From assembly GCA_947454715.1 (NCBI GenBank), contig CANGMZ010000029.1, forward strand, positions 1 to 32,092: a stretch of 32,092 nt of DNA, read 5' to 3'. Shown here piece after piece: positions 7,257-17,126 of the stretch. Numbering within the stretch: the stretch's first letter is position 1; every line of letters starts with the position of its first letter. The DNA comes from Chitinophagaceae bacterium. Lineage in GTDB: Bacteria > Bacteroidota > Bacteroidia > Chitinophagales > Chitinophagaceae. The notes under the pieces were generated by a model that saw only the letters and a list, made by a program, of their open reading frames with translations, was not told the origin of the DNA and did no database searches. Both the position numbers and the translations under genes were made by a program.

Positions 7257-7572
7257 TAAATAATCCGGATACATATTTTTTGCGAATATTTATAAGCTTA
7301 ATGTCTATAATATTGGTATAGTTTTGTTTGTGAGTATACAAAGCGTAGGTCAAAAAAACATATAATTGCATAATTGGCTATTTTGTGGGCTGTAATTCAA
7401 TGGATTTTAATATTTTTTGGTAATTTATTTTTAACCTAAAAATATTGTGTTTTGTGATTTTCTTGTGATTTTTTTGCCACTTTTTTACGAATAAAAAGTC
7501 GGCAACTAAATTTTTTTATTAAAAATGAGTATCTTCACGGCGTAAAATTTTATCTATTAAAATAAAAAAACG
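7257..7572. other. A+T-rich intergenic region upstream of the tandem paralogues
   Basis: It carries no ORF and no strong hairpin. An 11-base direct repeat (TTGTGATTTTC, then TTGTGATTTTT) lies at 7452-7472. A TATCTTCA at 7530-7537, about 35 bases before the ATG at 7573, is the best candidate for the -7 box of what looks like a highly expressed gene. Confidence 0.4.
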
Positions 7573-9486
7573 ATGAAAAAATTATTTTTACTTTTATCAA
7601 TGAGCTCTATTGGCTTAGCGGCAAATGCGCAGTTTGTGTCGCGTAATGCTAGTCCTGTAATGCCAAATTTGAAGAAGACAGTTGATTTGTCAGGTCCTGT
7701 GTCTCTTACACACAAGCAAGCTGCAAGAACAACTGCAACTGCATTCTACACTCAGGCATTCGCAGGTAGCTTGCCAGGTACATGGTCTACAGGTGTTATC
7801 TCTGGTCCAGGAACATGGCATTACACTACAGTAGCGTCTACATCTGCTTACCATCTTGCTGCATTAGCGTCTACAACTGCTGCAAATGGTTGGATGATTT
7901 TTGATTCTGATTCATTGGGTACAGTAGGTGGTGCAACGCCAGCAGGTTATTTGCAGTCTGAAGCAATCAACTGTGCTGCTCACACTACAGTTCGTTTGAC
8001 ATTCCAGGAATTGTACAGAAAGTTCAATGACTCATGTTTTGTATGGGTAAGTACTTCTCCAACATTTGCTACACATACTGCTTATGCAGTAACTGCAAAT
8101 AACAGTCTTGCTGGTAACGTTAGCACTGCTAACCCACAGACAGTTCATATCAATATTTCTGCTACAGCTGCTAGTCAGCCAGCAGTTTACATCCGTTTCG
8201 TTTATTACGGTGCTGGTGGTGGTTCTTATTCTTGGAATATCGATGATATCAGCATTTCTGAATTGGATCCTCATGATGTAGATATTCACAAGTCTTTTGC
8301 ATGGAATCCACAGGCAACAGCTTATAGCTCTTCTATTTTTGCAACTCCGCTTGCTTTCGTAGATTCTATCTATCCAGTTGTGCTTGCTTCTAATCAGGGC
8401 GCAAACGCTGAAAATCCTTCAGTTAATGCTCAGATTTTCAACGGTACAACTTCTGTTTACACACAGACTCAGTCTTATGCACTTCCTGTAGGCGCACAAG
8501 ATTCTATCATTCAGTATGGTGGTTACAAGCCAACTGCAATCGGTACTTACGCTATGCCATTCAGTGCAACTGCTACTGGTGATGCAGATATGACAAATAA
8601 CGTAGATACTACATTCTTTGCTGTAACTGATACTACATGGATGGTGAATTCAGGTTCTATCTCTACTGCTTATTATTTGCACAGAGCAACTCCAGCATTG
8701 TCTTACATGAACGGTGCTCGTTTTGACGTGCCAACATCTTCTACAGGTGATACAGTATCTGGTTTCGGTGTTGCATTCTCTTCTTCTAGCGTACCTACAG
8801 GTGCTGGTCAGGTTGCAGTACAATTATACTCAGCTCAGCAGAGCTCTACTAACTGGACTTACGTTGGTACTTCAGTAGTAAAGGCTGTTACAGCAGGTGA
8901 TATCTCTACAAGTTCATCTACAGTTTGGGCTTATTTCCCAATTGATGCTGCGGCTTCAGGTGGTATTTCTCAGTTCATCTTGGCTCCTGGTACTACTTAT
9001 GCTGCTGTTGTTCAGACTAAGAACGTTACTACGGATCTTTTGATATTAGCTAGCAGTGTTCCAAATGCAACTCCATTTGCAGGTTACTTCGGTCAGTCAG
9101 ATTCTTCTTTGAACGATGGTGGTAATGCTACATTCGGTGCGAGCAGTGTTGCAACTGGTCTTACAAGTGTTCCATTGGTAAGAATGTACTTCGGTCCACG
9201 TTCTACAGTTGGTGTTAATGATGTTAATGCATCTGCAATAGCTACTGAAGCTACTCCTAACCCAGCTACTTCTGAGGTTAAGATTTCTTTCACTCAGGCT
9301 ACTGCTGCTAACACAGTAATCAATATTGTTAACACACTTGGTCAGGTAGTTGCTACTCAGACTGTAAGCGCATCAACTAACGGTTCTGCTACTTTCAACA
9401 CAGCTAACCTTGCTTCTGGTGTTTATTATTACACTGTAAATTCAAATGGTGGTCGTGCTACAGGTCGTGTAGTAGTTGCTCATTAA
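7573..9486 (+). CDS. T9SS-secreted protein with choice-of-anchor-J-like domain (paralogue 1)
   Basis: The 637-residue product has a clean signal peptide (MKKLFLLL...AANA, cleaved before Gln20). It continues with a beta-sandwich of the choice-of-anchor-J/MAM-like type at about residues 55-235 (TQAFAGSLPGTW, GYLQSEAINC, YSWNIDDISISEL). A central region of unknown fold contains repeated 'ADMTNNVDTT'-like turns, and the T9SS sorting domain runs from about residue 548 (ATPNPATSEVKISF, LASGVYYYTV). It is probably a surface-exposed adhesin-like or carbohydrate-contact protein; no catalytic motif is visible. Codon use is strongly restricted (GGT, GCT, TCT, CCA, AAC), as in highly expressed genes. A terminator follows 24 bases after the stop, so it is transcribed apart from its tandem copy. 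Confidence 0.85.
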   Translation: MKKLFLLLSMSSIGLAANAQFVSRNASPVMPNLKKTVDLSGPVSLTHKQAARTTATAFYTQAFAGSLPGTWSTGVISGPGTWHYTTVASTSAYHLAALASTTAANGWMIFDSDSLGTVGGATPAGYLQSEAINCAAHTTVRLTFQELYRKFNDSCFVWVSTSPTFATHTAYAVTANNSLAGNVSTANPQTVHINISATAASQPAVYIRFVYYGAGGGSYSWNIDDISISELDPHDVDIHKSFAWNPQATAYSSSIFATPLAFVDSIYPVVLASNQGANAENPSVNAQIFNGTTSVYTQTQSYALPVGAQDSIIQYGGYKPTAIGTYAMPFSATATGDADMTNNVDTTFFAVTDTTWMVNSGSISTAYYLHRATPALSYMNGARFDVPTSSTGDTVSGFGVAFSSSSVPTGAGQVAVQLYSAQQSSTNWTYVGTSVVKAVTAGDISTSSSTVWAYFPIDAAASGGISQFILAPGTTYAAVVQTKNVTTDLLILASSVPNATPFAGYFGQSDSSLNDGGNATFGASSVATGLTSVPLVRMYFGPRSTVGVNDVNASAIATEATPNPATSEVKISFTQATAANTVINIVNTLGQVVATQTVSASTNGSATFNTANLASGVYYYTVNSNGGRATGRVVVAH

Positions 9487-9510
9487 TTGTATAAATAGTT
9501 TTATTGAAAT

Positions 9511-9540
9511 GGCATCCCTTTAGGGGTGCCATTTTTTTTT
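9511..9540 (+). terminator. Terminator of paralogue 1
   Basis: GGCATCCC pairs with GGGGTGCC (one G-U) around a short loop and is followed by A and nine T. Confidence 0.8.
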
Positions 9541-9629
9541 ATAAAAAAAAGATCAAATAACAGTGGGATATTTAAATAATTCATAACTTTAGAACAATAA
9601 ATTTTTCTCTTATCCTAAAATCAAAAGCA

Positions 9630-11561
9630 ATGAAGAAATTATTTTTGCTCCTGACTATTTCCTCTATCGGTCTGTCGGCGAATGCACAGTTCGCACAACG
9701 GAAAGCATCACCAATCGCTCCTAACACCAAGAGGACAGTAAATTTGTTTGTTCCACTAGAGAACGAAGCAAAGCATACCGCAGCAAGAACAACTGCTACG
9801 GCATTTTATACACAGACATTTGCCGGCGGTTTACCGGGTACATGGTCTACCGGTATTATTTCGGGCTTGGGTACATGGCGCTATGCTACTGCTGCCGCAA
9901 CATCAACTTACACTTTGGGTGCGTTGAACTCAACAACTGCATCAAATGGCTGGATGTTGTTTAATGCAGACTCTTTGAGCACTGCCGGAGGTCCTACTTC
10001 GGTACCTTCAGGCTATCTTCAATCTGAATCAATCAACTGTAGTGCACATACTACTGTTCGTCTTAATTTTCAGGAATTATACAGAAAATTCTATGATTCT
10101 TGTGTTGTTTGGGTGAGCACTACTCCTACTTTTACTTCATACACTCGTTATAGCATTGGTGTTAATGACGCACTTAGCGTAAATACTTCAACTGCTAATC
10201 CGCAGACTGTACATGTAAATATATCTTCTGCTGCGGCAAGTCAAGCTTCAGTTTATATCCGTTTCATCTATTATGGTCATGCGGGTGGTTCATATTCATG
10301 GATGATTGATGATGTTAATCTTTCTGAGCTTGATCCTCATGATGTAAGCGTTAGTTCTTCTTTCCTTTATCAGCCGGAAGCAACAGCGTACAATTCAACA
10401 ATATTCTCTACTCCGTTAGAATTTGTTGATACGGTGTATCCTGTTACGTTTCTTTCTAACCTTGGTTCAAGTGTAGAAACTAACGTTGCGGTAGGTGCTC
10501 AGATATACAATGGTGCAACTTCTGTTTATACACAGACAACTACTTACCCTAGTTTGCCGGTAAATGCATTAGATACATTGATTCAGTTTGCTGCAGGTTA
10601 TAAGCCAACAGCAATAGGTACTTACGCAGCACCAATGGGTACTACAGTTACAGGTGATGCTGATCTTACAAATAATGTAGATACAGTGAAATTCAGCGTA
10701 ACTGATACTACATGGATGGTAAATCAGGGTACAATTAAAGGAGGTCTTTATATTCACAGAGCAAGCCCAGCATTGTCTTACATGCAAGGTGCACGTTTTG
10801 ATGTTCCGTCTTCTGCTACAGCTGATACTGTTTCCGGTTTCGGTGTAGCTTTCAATTCTTTGAGTGCAGCTACCGGTACAGGTGAAGTTACTGTACAGTT
10901 GTATTCAGCTCAGCAGAGCTCTACTAACTGGACTTATGTTGGTACTTCAGTTATCAAACATCTTACTGCTGCTGATATCTCTACAAGTACATCTACAGTT
11001 TGGGCATATTTCCCAATTGATGCCGCTGCTTCCGGTGGTATTTCTCAGTTCATTTTGACTCCGGGAACTACTTATGCTGCGGTTGTTCAGATAAAGAATG
11101 TAACTACTGATCTTATCGTATTGGCTACAAGTGCGCCAAATGCAACTGGTTATTCTGGTTATTTCGGTCAGTCAGATTCTTCTCTTAACGATGGTGGTAA
11201 TGCAACATTTGGTGCAAGTAATGTAGCAACAGGTGGTTCTACTGTTCCATTGGTAAGAATGTATTTCGGTCCACGTTCTTTAGTGGGTGTTAACGATGTT
11301 AATAAGTCATTGTTGTCTACTCAGGCATTGCCTAACCCAGCTTCTACTGAAGTTAAAATCAATTTCACTCAGGCTGCTCCAGTTGATGCAACTGTAACTA
11401 TCACAAACATGGTAGGTCAGGTTGTAGCGTCTCAGACAGTAAGTGCAACAACTAATGGCTCTGCAACATTTAACACAGCGCATCTGGCTTCAGGTATGTA
11501 TCTGTATAATGTAATAGCTAATGGCGAGCGCACTACAGGTCGTTTGACTATTGCTCATTAA
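9630..11561 (+). CDS. T9SS-secreted protein with choice-of-anchor-J-like domain (paralogue 2)
   Basis: This 643-residue tandem paralogue of the preceding gene has the same order: signal peptide (MKKLFLLLTISSIGLSANA), anchor-J-like sandwich (TQTFAGGLPGTW, YSWMIDDVNLSEL), central region, and T9SS sorting domain (ALPNPASTEVKINF, LASGMYLYNV). The two proteins are alignable end to end. The middle and C-terminal parts (for example SAQQSSTNWTYVGTS and SDSSLNDGGNATFGAS) are nearly identical, including many synonymous bases, while the first third differs more. It has its own upstream region (a TAACTTTA box at 9584-9591 could be the -7 element) and its own terminator. Function is unknown; a duplicated surface protein is the most that can be said. 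Confidence 0.85.
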   Translation: MKKLFLLLTISSIGLSANAQFAQRKASPIAPNTKRTVNLFVPLENEAKHTAARTTATAFYTQTFAGGLPGTWSTGIISGLGTWRYATAAATSTYTLGALNSTTASNGWMLFNADSLSTAGGPTSVPSGYLQSESINCSAHTTVRLNFQELYRKFYDSCVVWVSTTPTFTSYTRYSIGVNDALSVNTSTANPQTVHVNISSAAASQASVYIRFIYYGHAGGSYSWMIDDVNLSELDPHDVSVSSSFLYQPEATAYNSTIFSTPLEFVDTVYPVTFLSNLGSSVETNVAVGAQIYNGATSVYTQTTTYPSLPVNALDTLIQFAAGYKPTAIGTYAAPMGTTVTGDADLTNNVDTVKFSVTDTTWMVNQGTIKGGLYIHRASPALSYMQGARFDVPSSATADTVSGFGVAFNSLSAATGTGEVTVQLYSAQQSSTNWTYVGTSVIKHLTAADISTSTSTVWAYFPIDAAASGGISQFILTPGTTYAAVVQIKNVTTDLIVLATSAPNATGYSGYFGQSDSSLNDGGNATFGASNVATGGSTVPLVRMYFGPRSLVGVNDVNKSLLSTQALPNPASTEVKINFTQAAPVDATVTITNMVGQVVASQTVSATTNGSATFNTAHLASGMYLYNVIANGERTTGRLTIAH

Positions 11562-11579
11562 TATTAATAATACTTTTTC

Positions 11580-11618
11580 AACGGGGTGCTTCTCAAAAGA
11601 GGCACCCCGTTTTGTTTT
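11580..11618 (+). terminator. Terminator of paralogue 2
   Basis: AACGGGGTGC and GCACCCCGTT flank an inner TCT/AGA stem with a CAAA loop and are followed by TTGTTTT. The G+C-rich stem is very stable. Confidence 0.85.
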
Positions 11619-11881
11619 ATGAGAATAATTAAGCGTTTGTAGCGTTAATAAACAGTGCATCTATCTATTGATATACAAGTTTAAAGGGGGATGAAATATA
11701 TTTTGTAATAGATTTGATGTAGAGTGGCTAAGTAACAGATAGTTGTATAGTGTATTTATATATTGGTATTTTTTATTGGAAATGAGGGCGATTTTTGTTT
11801 GCGTGTTTACTTTTTGGAAACAATATTCTATTATTGCAAAAGCATGTCCCTGTTTGTGGTGTGCAAAATGAAAGATTAATA
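11619..11881. other. Intergenic region upstream of topA
   Basis: About 260 A+T-rich bases hold no convincing gene; the minus-strand ORF at 11661-11930 is not protein-like. The promoter of topA should lie here. TTTGCGTGTTTACTTTTTGG near 11797 is the closest thing to a start signal, but spacing does not fit the consensus. Confidence 0.4.
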
Positions 11882-14242
11882 ATGGCAAAAAACCTGTTGA
11901 TAGTTGAGTCTCCTGCAAAAGCGAAGACAATTGAGAAGATTTTGGGTGCTGACTTTGAGGTGAAGTCTTGTTATGGTCATATCCGTGATTTGGAGAAAGA
12001 TAACATGGGTATTGATATTAAGAACGGGTATAAGCCCAAGTATATAATATCTGAAGATAAAGAGAAGGTGGTAAAGGAGTTGAGGTCATTGGCTAAAAAA
12101 TCTGGTGAAGTTTGGTTAGCAACGGATGAGGACCGTGAGGGGGAAGCTATATCATGGCATTTGTGCGAAGTATTGAACCTTGATCCTGTTACTACAAAGC
12201 GCATTGTATTTCATGAGATTACAAAGCCTGCAATTCTTAAGGCGGTAAGTAAGCCACGTACGGTAAATATGGATCTGGTTAATGCACAACAAGCACGCAG
12301 AATTCTTGATCGTATTGTTGGATTTGAGTTGTCGCCGGTATTGTGGCGCAAGATGAGTATGCGCAATAATCTTTCTGCAGGTAGAGTACAATCTGTAGCT
12401 GTAAGGATAATTGTAGAAAGAGAAAGAGAGATTACACGTTTCCAATCACAGAGCAGCTTTAAAGTAGAAGCTATTTTTAGTGCAGCGGATATAAATAATA
12501 AGAAAGTCAATTTCAAGGCTGATGGTCCTGATAAGATGCGTGATGCCAAGGATGCCAAAACATACCTTGACAAGTGTATAGGAGCCACTTATGCTGTGAA
12601 AGATGTGCAGGTTAAGCCAGGTAAAAAGTCACCATCAGCACCGTTTACTACATCTACGTTGCAGCAAGAGGCTAGTCGTAAGTTGGGTTATTCTGTATCA
12701 AAAACAATGTTGCTGGCACAGAAGCTATATGAAAATGGACATATTACCTATATGCGTACGGATTCGGTGAACTTGTCTGATACTGCAATAGATGCTGCAC
12801 GTGCTGCCATTACAGCTCAGTATGGAGAAAAGTATTTCCAGCAACGTATTTTTAAGAATAAGAACGAATCAGCACAAGAGGCACACGAAGCAATACGCCC
12901 GACAGATATGAACGTGACTACAGCCGGAGATGCTGATACTCACAGATTATATGAACTGATCTGGAAACGTACAATGGCTAGCCAAATGGCAGATGCTGTA
13001 TTAGAACGTACAATTGCTAAAATTAATGTTTCTGCTCACCCCGATGCCCTAACCGCAACCGGAGAGGTAATCAGATTTGACGGGTTTCTGAAAGTTTATA
13101 CTGAAGGAAAAGACGAAGAAGATGGTGAAGAAGAAACAGAAGGCTTGTTGCCTCCATTGGTTGCAGGTCAGGTTCTTGATATGCAACGCATGGTAGCAAC
13201 TGAAAGATTTACTCGCCCGTTGCCAAGATATACTGAAGCCTCATTAGTAAAGAAGCTAGAAGAATTAGGTATTGGTCGTCCGTCTACTTATGCGCCAACA
13301 ATTAGTACTATCCTTACCAGAGGATATGTAGAAAAGAGAGATAAAGAAGGTACAAAACGTAATTATCAAATACTTACCCTACAGAATGATACTGTAACCG
13401 AAAAGGTGGATAATGAAAATGTAGGTGCAGAGAAAAGTAAATTATTCCCTACAGATTTGGGAATGGTGGTCAGTGACTTCCTCAAAGAGCATTTTGAGCG
13501 AGTTATGGATTATGACTTTACTGCAAAGATTGAGGCCGAATTTGATAGTATTGCACAGGGTAAGCAGAAGTGGAATAGCATGATAGATGCTTTCTACCAT
13601 CCCTTTCATGAGAATGTAGAGCATACTATTGAAACTGCAGGTAGAGCAAAGGGAGAACGTGAATTGGGAATAGACCCTGTAAGCGGCAAACCTGTATTCG
13701 CCAGGTTAGGCCGTTTTGGGCCAATGGTGCAAATAGGTGTCTCTGCGCCGGCAGGTGCTCCTGAAACGGAAGAAAAGCCAAAATTTGCCAAGTTAAGGAC
13801 CAACCAGAGCATAGAGACCATTACTATGGAAGAGGCTATGGAGCTTTTCAGGCTACCAAGAAACCTCGGACAGTTTGAAGATGAAGATATTATAGTAAAT
13901 ATTGGTCGTTTTGGTCCTTATGCACAACATGCCGGACAGTTCTATTCTTTGAAGAAAGAAATGGATCCTTACACGGTAGATTCCAGAGAAGTAGTTCCAT
14001 TGATAGAAGAAAAACGTAAGGCTAAAGCAGAAAGCGAGATAAAAGTATTTGAAAAGGAAAAAATCCGCATTCTGAAAGGTCCTTATGGTCCGTACATAAA
14101 GCAAGGGTTGCGCAACTTTAAGATTCCGAAGGAGCGTGCAGAGCAGGCAGCTACATTTACTATAGAAGACGTAAAAGCCATAATAGAAGACGTAAAAGCA
14201 AATCCGCCTAAAAAGGTAGCGGCACGTAAAAAGGCTAAATAA
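11882..14242 (+). CDS. topA: DNA topoisomerase I
   Basis: Type IA topoisomerase relaxes negative supercoils through a 5'-phosphotyrosine intermediate. From the ATG giving MAKNLLIVESPAKAKTIEKIL (786 residues; the track's longer start adds a non-homologous 29-residue leader) one sees the TOPRIM domain with ATDEDREGEAISWH and the catalytic ITYMRTDS, with Tyr at about residue 290. EAHEAIRPTD and GIGRPSTYAPTISTI follow. The C-terminus has three topo_C repeats (RLGRFGPMVQIG, NIGRFGPYAQHAG, ILKGPYGPYIKQG) instead of zinc-finger cysteines, then a Lys-rich tail. The next gene starts 43 bases downstream on the same strand. Confidence 0.97.
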   Translation: MAKNLLIVESPAKAKTIEKILGADFEVKSCYGHIRDLEKDNMGIDIKNGYKPKYIISEDKEKVVKELRSLAKKSGEVWLATDEDREGEAISWHLCEVLNLDPVTTKRIVFHEITKPAILKAVSKPRTVNMDLVNAQQARRILDRIVGFELSPVLWRKMSMRNNLSAGRVQSVAVRIIVEREREITRFQSQSSFKVEAIFSAADINNKKVNFKADGPDKMRDAKDAKTYLDKCIGATYAVKDVQVKPGKKSPSAPFTTSTLQQEASRKLGYSVSKTMLLAQKLYENGHITYMRTDSVNLSDTAIDAARAAITAQYGEKYFQQRIFKNKNESAQEAHEAIRPTDMNVTTAGDADTHRLYELIWKRTMASQMADAVLERTIAKINVSAHPDALTATGEVIRFDGFLKVYTEGKDEEDGEEETEGLLPPLVAGQVLDMQRMVATERFTRPLPRYTEASLVKKLEELGIGRPSTYAPTISTILTRGYVEKRDKEGTKRNYQILTLQNDTVTEKVDNENVGAEKSKLFPTDLGMVVSDFLKEHFERVMDYDFTAKIEAEFDSIAQGKQKWNSMIDAFYHPFHENVEHTIETAGRAKGERELGIDPVSGKPVFARLGRFGPMVQIGVSAPAGAPETEEKPKFAKLRTNQSIETITMEEAMELFRLPRNLGQFEDEDIIVNIGRFGPYAQHAGQFYSLKKEMDPYTVDSREVVPLIEEKRKAKAESEIKVFEKEKIRILKGPYGPYIKQGLRNFKIPKERAEQAATFTIEDVKAIIEDVKANPPKKVAARKKAK

Positions 14243-14284
14243 TATTTTGATAAGGTTTATTTGAGCAGTGAGGGACAGTCAGGT

Positions 14285-15175
14285 ATGCAGTTAAATAAAG
14301 AAGTCAAGGCACTCCTTACATTAATAGACGACCCCGATGATGAGGTGTATGATACTGTAGTTTCTAAATTAATGAACTACGGTAGCGAAATCATACCCTC
14401 GCTGGAGCAGTTGTGGGAGGTAACCGTGGACACTGCTGTTCAGGAACGGATAGAATCATTGATTCACCGGGTTCAGTTTCAGGATTTGCAGCAGGAATTT
14501 TCTGAGTGGAGCAGATCTGAGCAACCTGAATTACTGCGTGGTGCAATACTTGTTGCTCGGTATCAATACCCTCAACTTAATGTGTCTGCTGTGCTGACGC
14601 AGTTTGATAAAATAAGAAGGAATGTGTGGCTGGAGTTGAACAACTATCTGGCACCATTGGAACAGGTAAATGTGTTTAACAGCATTCTTTATAATTTTTA
14701 CAAATTACAAGGACACGAACTTTCTGAACGCGACCCCAACCATTTTTTCATAAACAAGGTAATGGAGAGCCGGCAAGGGAACAGCTACTCTATAGGTATC
14801 CTGTATCTTGCTCTTTGTGAATTACTGGATATCCCCATTTTTGCTATCGATGTGCCGCGTCAATTCATTTTTGCATATATCTACATGCATCCTGATTTGT
14901 TTGGCTCAGAAGACGATGTTTTCCCGCATCATAAGGTTCAGTTCTTCATAGACCCTCTGGGAGGTAATATATATTCTCAAGGCGATGTTGATGCCTATTT
15001 ACGCAAGATAAACGCCACTGACAGGGAGCTATACATGAACCCGATAATGAATAAGATTATTATCAGGAAAATGATAGAAGAATTATGCCTGTGCTACAGA
15101 TACCTAAAAGATGATGCAAAAGCAGATGATATGCAACAGTTAATGCGTTTGCTAATAGACACAGAGCAAGAGTAA
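14285..15175 (+). CDS. SirB1/transglutaminase-like family protein
   Basis: This 296-residue protein (ATG start MQLNKEVKALL; an upstream TTG at 14261 is less likely) has a HEAT-like helical N-terminal third (LIDDPDDEVYDTVVSKL). A Transglut_core2/SirB1-type core follows: NVFNSILYNFYKLQGHE, then DPNHFFINKVMESRQGNSYS, LCELLDIPIFAIDVPRQFIFAY, and FIDPLGGNIYS. The usual 'RRGNPISL' motif appears here as RQGNSYSI, and no obvious nucleophilic Cys occupies that site, so enzymatic activity is doubtful. The family is widespread and its function is not established. It follows topA closely and is probably cotranscribed. Its end faces the AI-2E gene with only 22 bases between the stops. Confidence 0.8.
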   Translation: MQLNKEVKALLTLIDDPDDEVYDTVVSKLMNYGSEIIPSLEQLWEVTVDTAVQERIESLIHRVQFQDLQQEFSEWSRSEQPELLRGAILVARYQYPQLNVSAVLTQFDKIRRNVWLELNNYLAPLEQVNVFNSILYNFYKLQGHELSERDPNHFFINKVMESRQGNSYSIGILYLALCELLDIPIFAIDVPRQFIFAYIYMHPDLFGSEDDVFPHHKVQFFIDPLGGNIYSQGDVDAYLRKINATDRELYMNPIMNKIIIRKMIEELCLCYRYLKDDAKADDMQQLMRLLIDTEQE

Positions 15176-15197
15176 AGCTGCAACTACATAGGTATGC

Positions 15198-16352
15198 TTA
15201 TTTCTCGTTCTTGTCTTCTGTGGTGTTTATAGTTATTTCCTCATTTGTATCGTCAATGCTTTTTAATTCATCAAGCGCAATTTTGTGTTTGGGTGTTTTA
15301 CTATGTTCATCAACACCAATGAGGATAGCCCATGCTTCAAGACCTTCTACTCGTTCGCATATAAGCTTAATTATGCCAACGATTGGTATAAAGAGAAACA
15401 TCCCAGGAACACCCCATACATATTCTCCTACAATTACTGCCAATACGGTAATGAATGGATTCATTTTAACTCGTGCACCTACGATTCTGGGCATAAGTAC
15501 GTTTGAGTCGATAATATGTAAAACAAGCATACCTATACCGGCTTCTACTGCCAAATTCCAACTGCTGTTAGCAAAGGTGACCAACATAATAAGACCGGTA
15601 GCACTGTAGATACCCAGGTAAGGGATAATATTCAAAACCGCTGCAACAACACCCAAAAGAACAGCATACTGTACGCCGAGTATTAATAACATTGACGTAT
15701 TGGCAATGCCCATGATTACCATTTCTATCAATAGCCCTGCTACGTAGCTGTTAATCATACTTTTTGTTTCTGTTATTACCTCAGTAACTTTTTGTTCATG
15801 TTCTTTGCTGAATAAGCTGATTACAAACTTCATAAGTAGTCTTCGGTGAAAGAGCATGAAGAATGCAAAGATGAAGATGAAAACAATAAGCAGAAGTATG
15901 CTGGTAATTGATACAAATACGTTGCTGACTGATTTGGCTACTGATTCAACTACACTTGATGCTGATTTGTTGATATAATCGTTTTGTTGTGCTGCATTAA
16001 TGTGCATTTTATAAGACAACCAATGATGCAGATCGTTATATATATGCTCAAACCTAAGTTTCATATTAGGGAAGTCATCTGCAAAGCTTGCAAATTGTAT
16101 AGACAGAAAATATATAAATGTGGTAAGCGCAGTTACAAATAGCAGAAGGCATAATAGCGCAGACAAAGATCTACCCAATTTCATTTTTTGTTCAAAAAAA
16201 CGATTAAGAGGGTATAAGAGTATGGCTGTTAGTAAACCGAAAACCAAGGGAATAAATATGCCACTACCTTGTTCTAGTAACAAGATAATTAGTACTAGGG
16301 AGAGCAGTGTGAGTGCTAACCTTGCATAAAAAGGTAGTTTTACGGTGTCCAT
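15198..16352 (-). CDS. AI-2E family transporter (PerM/TqsA-like)
   Basis: The 384-residue integral membrane protein has paired hydrophobic segments at the N-terminus (LALTLLSLVLIILLL, FGLLTAILLYPL, LLCLLLFVTALTTFIYFL). A soluble stretch at about residues 85-135 precedes further membrane segments and the conserved C-terminal block LGVVAAVLNIIPYLGIY and VPGMFLFIPIVGIIKLI. That arrangement and length fit PF01594 (UPF0118). Members include the proposed autoinducer-2 exporter TqsA and Na+/H+ antiporters, so the substrate cannot be named here. The C-terminal 40 residues are charged and probably cytoplasmic. There is no terminator between it and the convergent upstream neighbour. Confidence 0.9.
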   Translation of the reverse strand: MDTVKLPFYARLALTLLSLVLIILLLEQGSGIFIPLVFGLLTAILLYPLNRFFEQKMKLGRSLSALLCLLLFVTALTTFIYFLSIQFASFADDFPNMKLRFEHIYNDLHHWLSYKMHINAAQQNDYINKSASSVVESVAKSVSNVFVSITSILLLIVFIFIFAFFMLFHRRLLMKFVISLFSKEHEQKVTEVITETKSMINSYVAGLLIEMVIMGIANTSMLLILGVQYAVLLGVVAAVLNIIPYLGIYSATGLIMLVTFANSSWNLAVEAGIGMLVLHIIDSNVLMPRIVGARVKMNPFITVLAVIVGEYVWGVPGMFLFIPIVGIIKLICERVEGLEAWAILIGVDEHSKTPKHKIALDELKSIDDTNEEITINTTEDKNEK

Positions 16353-16369
16353 GTGTGTTGGTATATATT

Positions 16370-16377
16370 CAAATGTA
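16370..16377 (-). promoter_or_regulatory. -7 promoter box for the AI-2E gene
   Basis: TACATTTG on the minus strand matches TAnnTTTG and lies 17 bases before the ATG. A TTTG at 16390-16393 is too close (12 bases) to be a standard -33 box. Confidence 0.45.
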
Positions 16378-16461
16378 GAAATTCCGTGCCAAATAAGGTT
16401 AAGGCTTGTCTTTGAGTTAGGAATTATCTTTTAGTAGCTTTAATTAGTGGGGAGGTAACAC

Positions 16462-16491
16462 GTTGATGTTAGCTGTTTTTTTCTTATTTTG
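16462..16491 (+). promoter_or_regulatory. Probable rnhB promoter
   Basis: A TTG at 16463-16465, 19 bases, then TATTTTG at 16485-16491 approximates the Bacteroidota TTTG/TAnnTTTG pair. The -7 box covers the GTG that the ORF track uses as a start, which favours the ATG at 16512. Confidence 0.4.
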
Positions 16492-16511
16492 TGGCTATTA
16501 TTCCTCATTCA

Positions 16512-17126
16512 ATGCTCGAAAAACAATTTAGTAAAAAACTGGTAGAAGCCGGCTGCGATGAAGCGGGTAGGGGATGTCTTGCGGGGCCTGTCTTTGCTGC
16601 TGCTGTAATTTTGCCTAAAAATTTCTATCATCCGTTGTTGAATGATAGTAAGCAAGTTTCAGAAGCAGATAGGAATGTTTTAAGGCCAATAATAGAAGAT
16701 CAAGCTATTGCTTGGGCAGTGTCTATGTTAGATAATGATGAAATAGACCGAATTAATATTTTAAAGGCTTCTTTTAAGGCAATGCACCTGGCTATAGATA
16801 AATTGTCTTGCAGGCCGGAGTTGTTACTTATTGATGGGCATATTTTTCCTCCGTACATGGGTATTGTGCATAAATGTATAATAGGTGGCGACGCCAAGTA
16901 TGCTTCCATAGCCGCCGCAAGTATTTTGGCAAAGACATACAGAGATGAGTACATGTACAAGATGCATGAACAGTATCCGCAATATGGTTGGAATGGCAAT
17001 AAAGGATACGCTACGAAGGATCACAGAGCTCAGATAAGAGCACACGGAATATCTCCGCTTCACCGTAAAACATTTGGTATTTGTAAAGACTATGTAATTG
17101 ATGCAGGTAGTGCCAGTAAACAATAA
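16512..17126 (+). CDS. rnhB: Ribonuclease HII
   Basis: RNase HII nicks 5' of ribonucleotides in DNA-RNA hybrids and starts ribonucleotide excision repair. The 204-residue protein carries [15 protein letters not shown] with the first two metal ligands (Asp16, Glu17), LLLIDG with Asp108, and the [24 protein letters not shown] block. It ends in the usual HRKTFG motif. I choose ATG ([14 protein letters not shown]) over the GTG at 16491, because the GTG sits in the likely -7 box. The stop codon lies inside a 20-bp inverted repeat that acts as terminator. Confidence 0.95.
   Translation: MLEKQFSKKLVEAGCDEAGRGCLAGPVFAAAVILPKNFYHPLLNDSKQVSEADRNVLRPIIEDQAIAWAVSMLDNDEIDRINILKASFKAMHLAIDKLSCRPELLLIDGHIFPPYMGIVHKCIIGGDAKYASIAAASILAKTYRDEYMYKMHEQYPQYGWNGNKGYATKDHRAQIRAHGISPLHRKTFGICKDYVIDAGSASKQ

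Noticed and set aside
11661-11930. 89-residue minus-strand ORF before topA
   Set aside because: Low-complexity A+T-rich translation; it overlaps the topA start and has no recognisable motif.
12152-12588. Overlapping antisense ORFs inside topA
   Set aside because: Both are shadows of the well-conserved topA frame.
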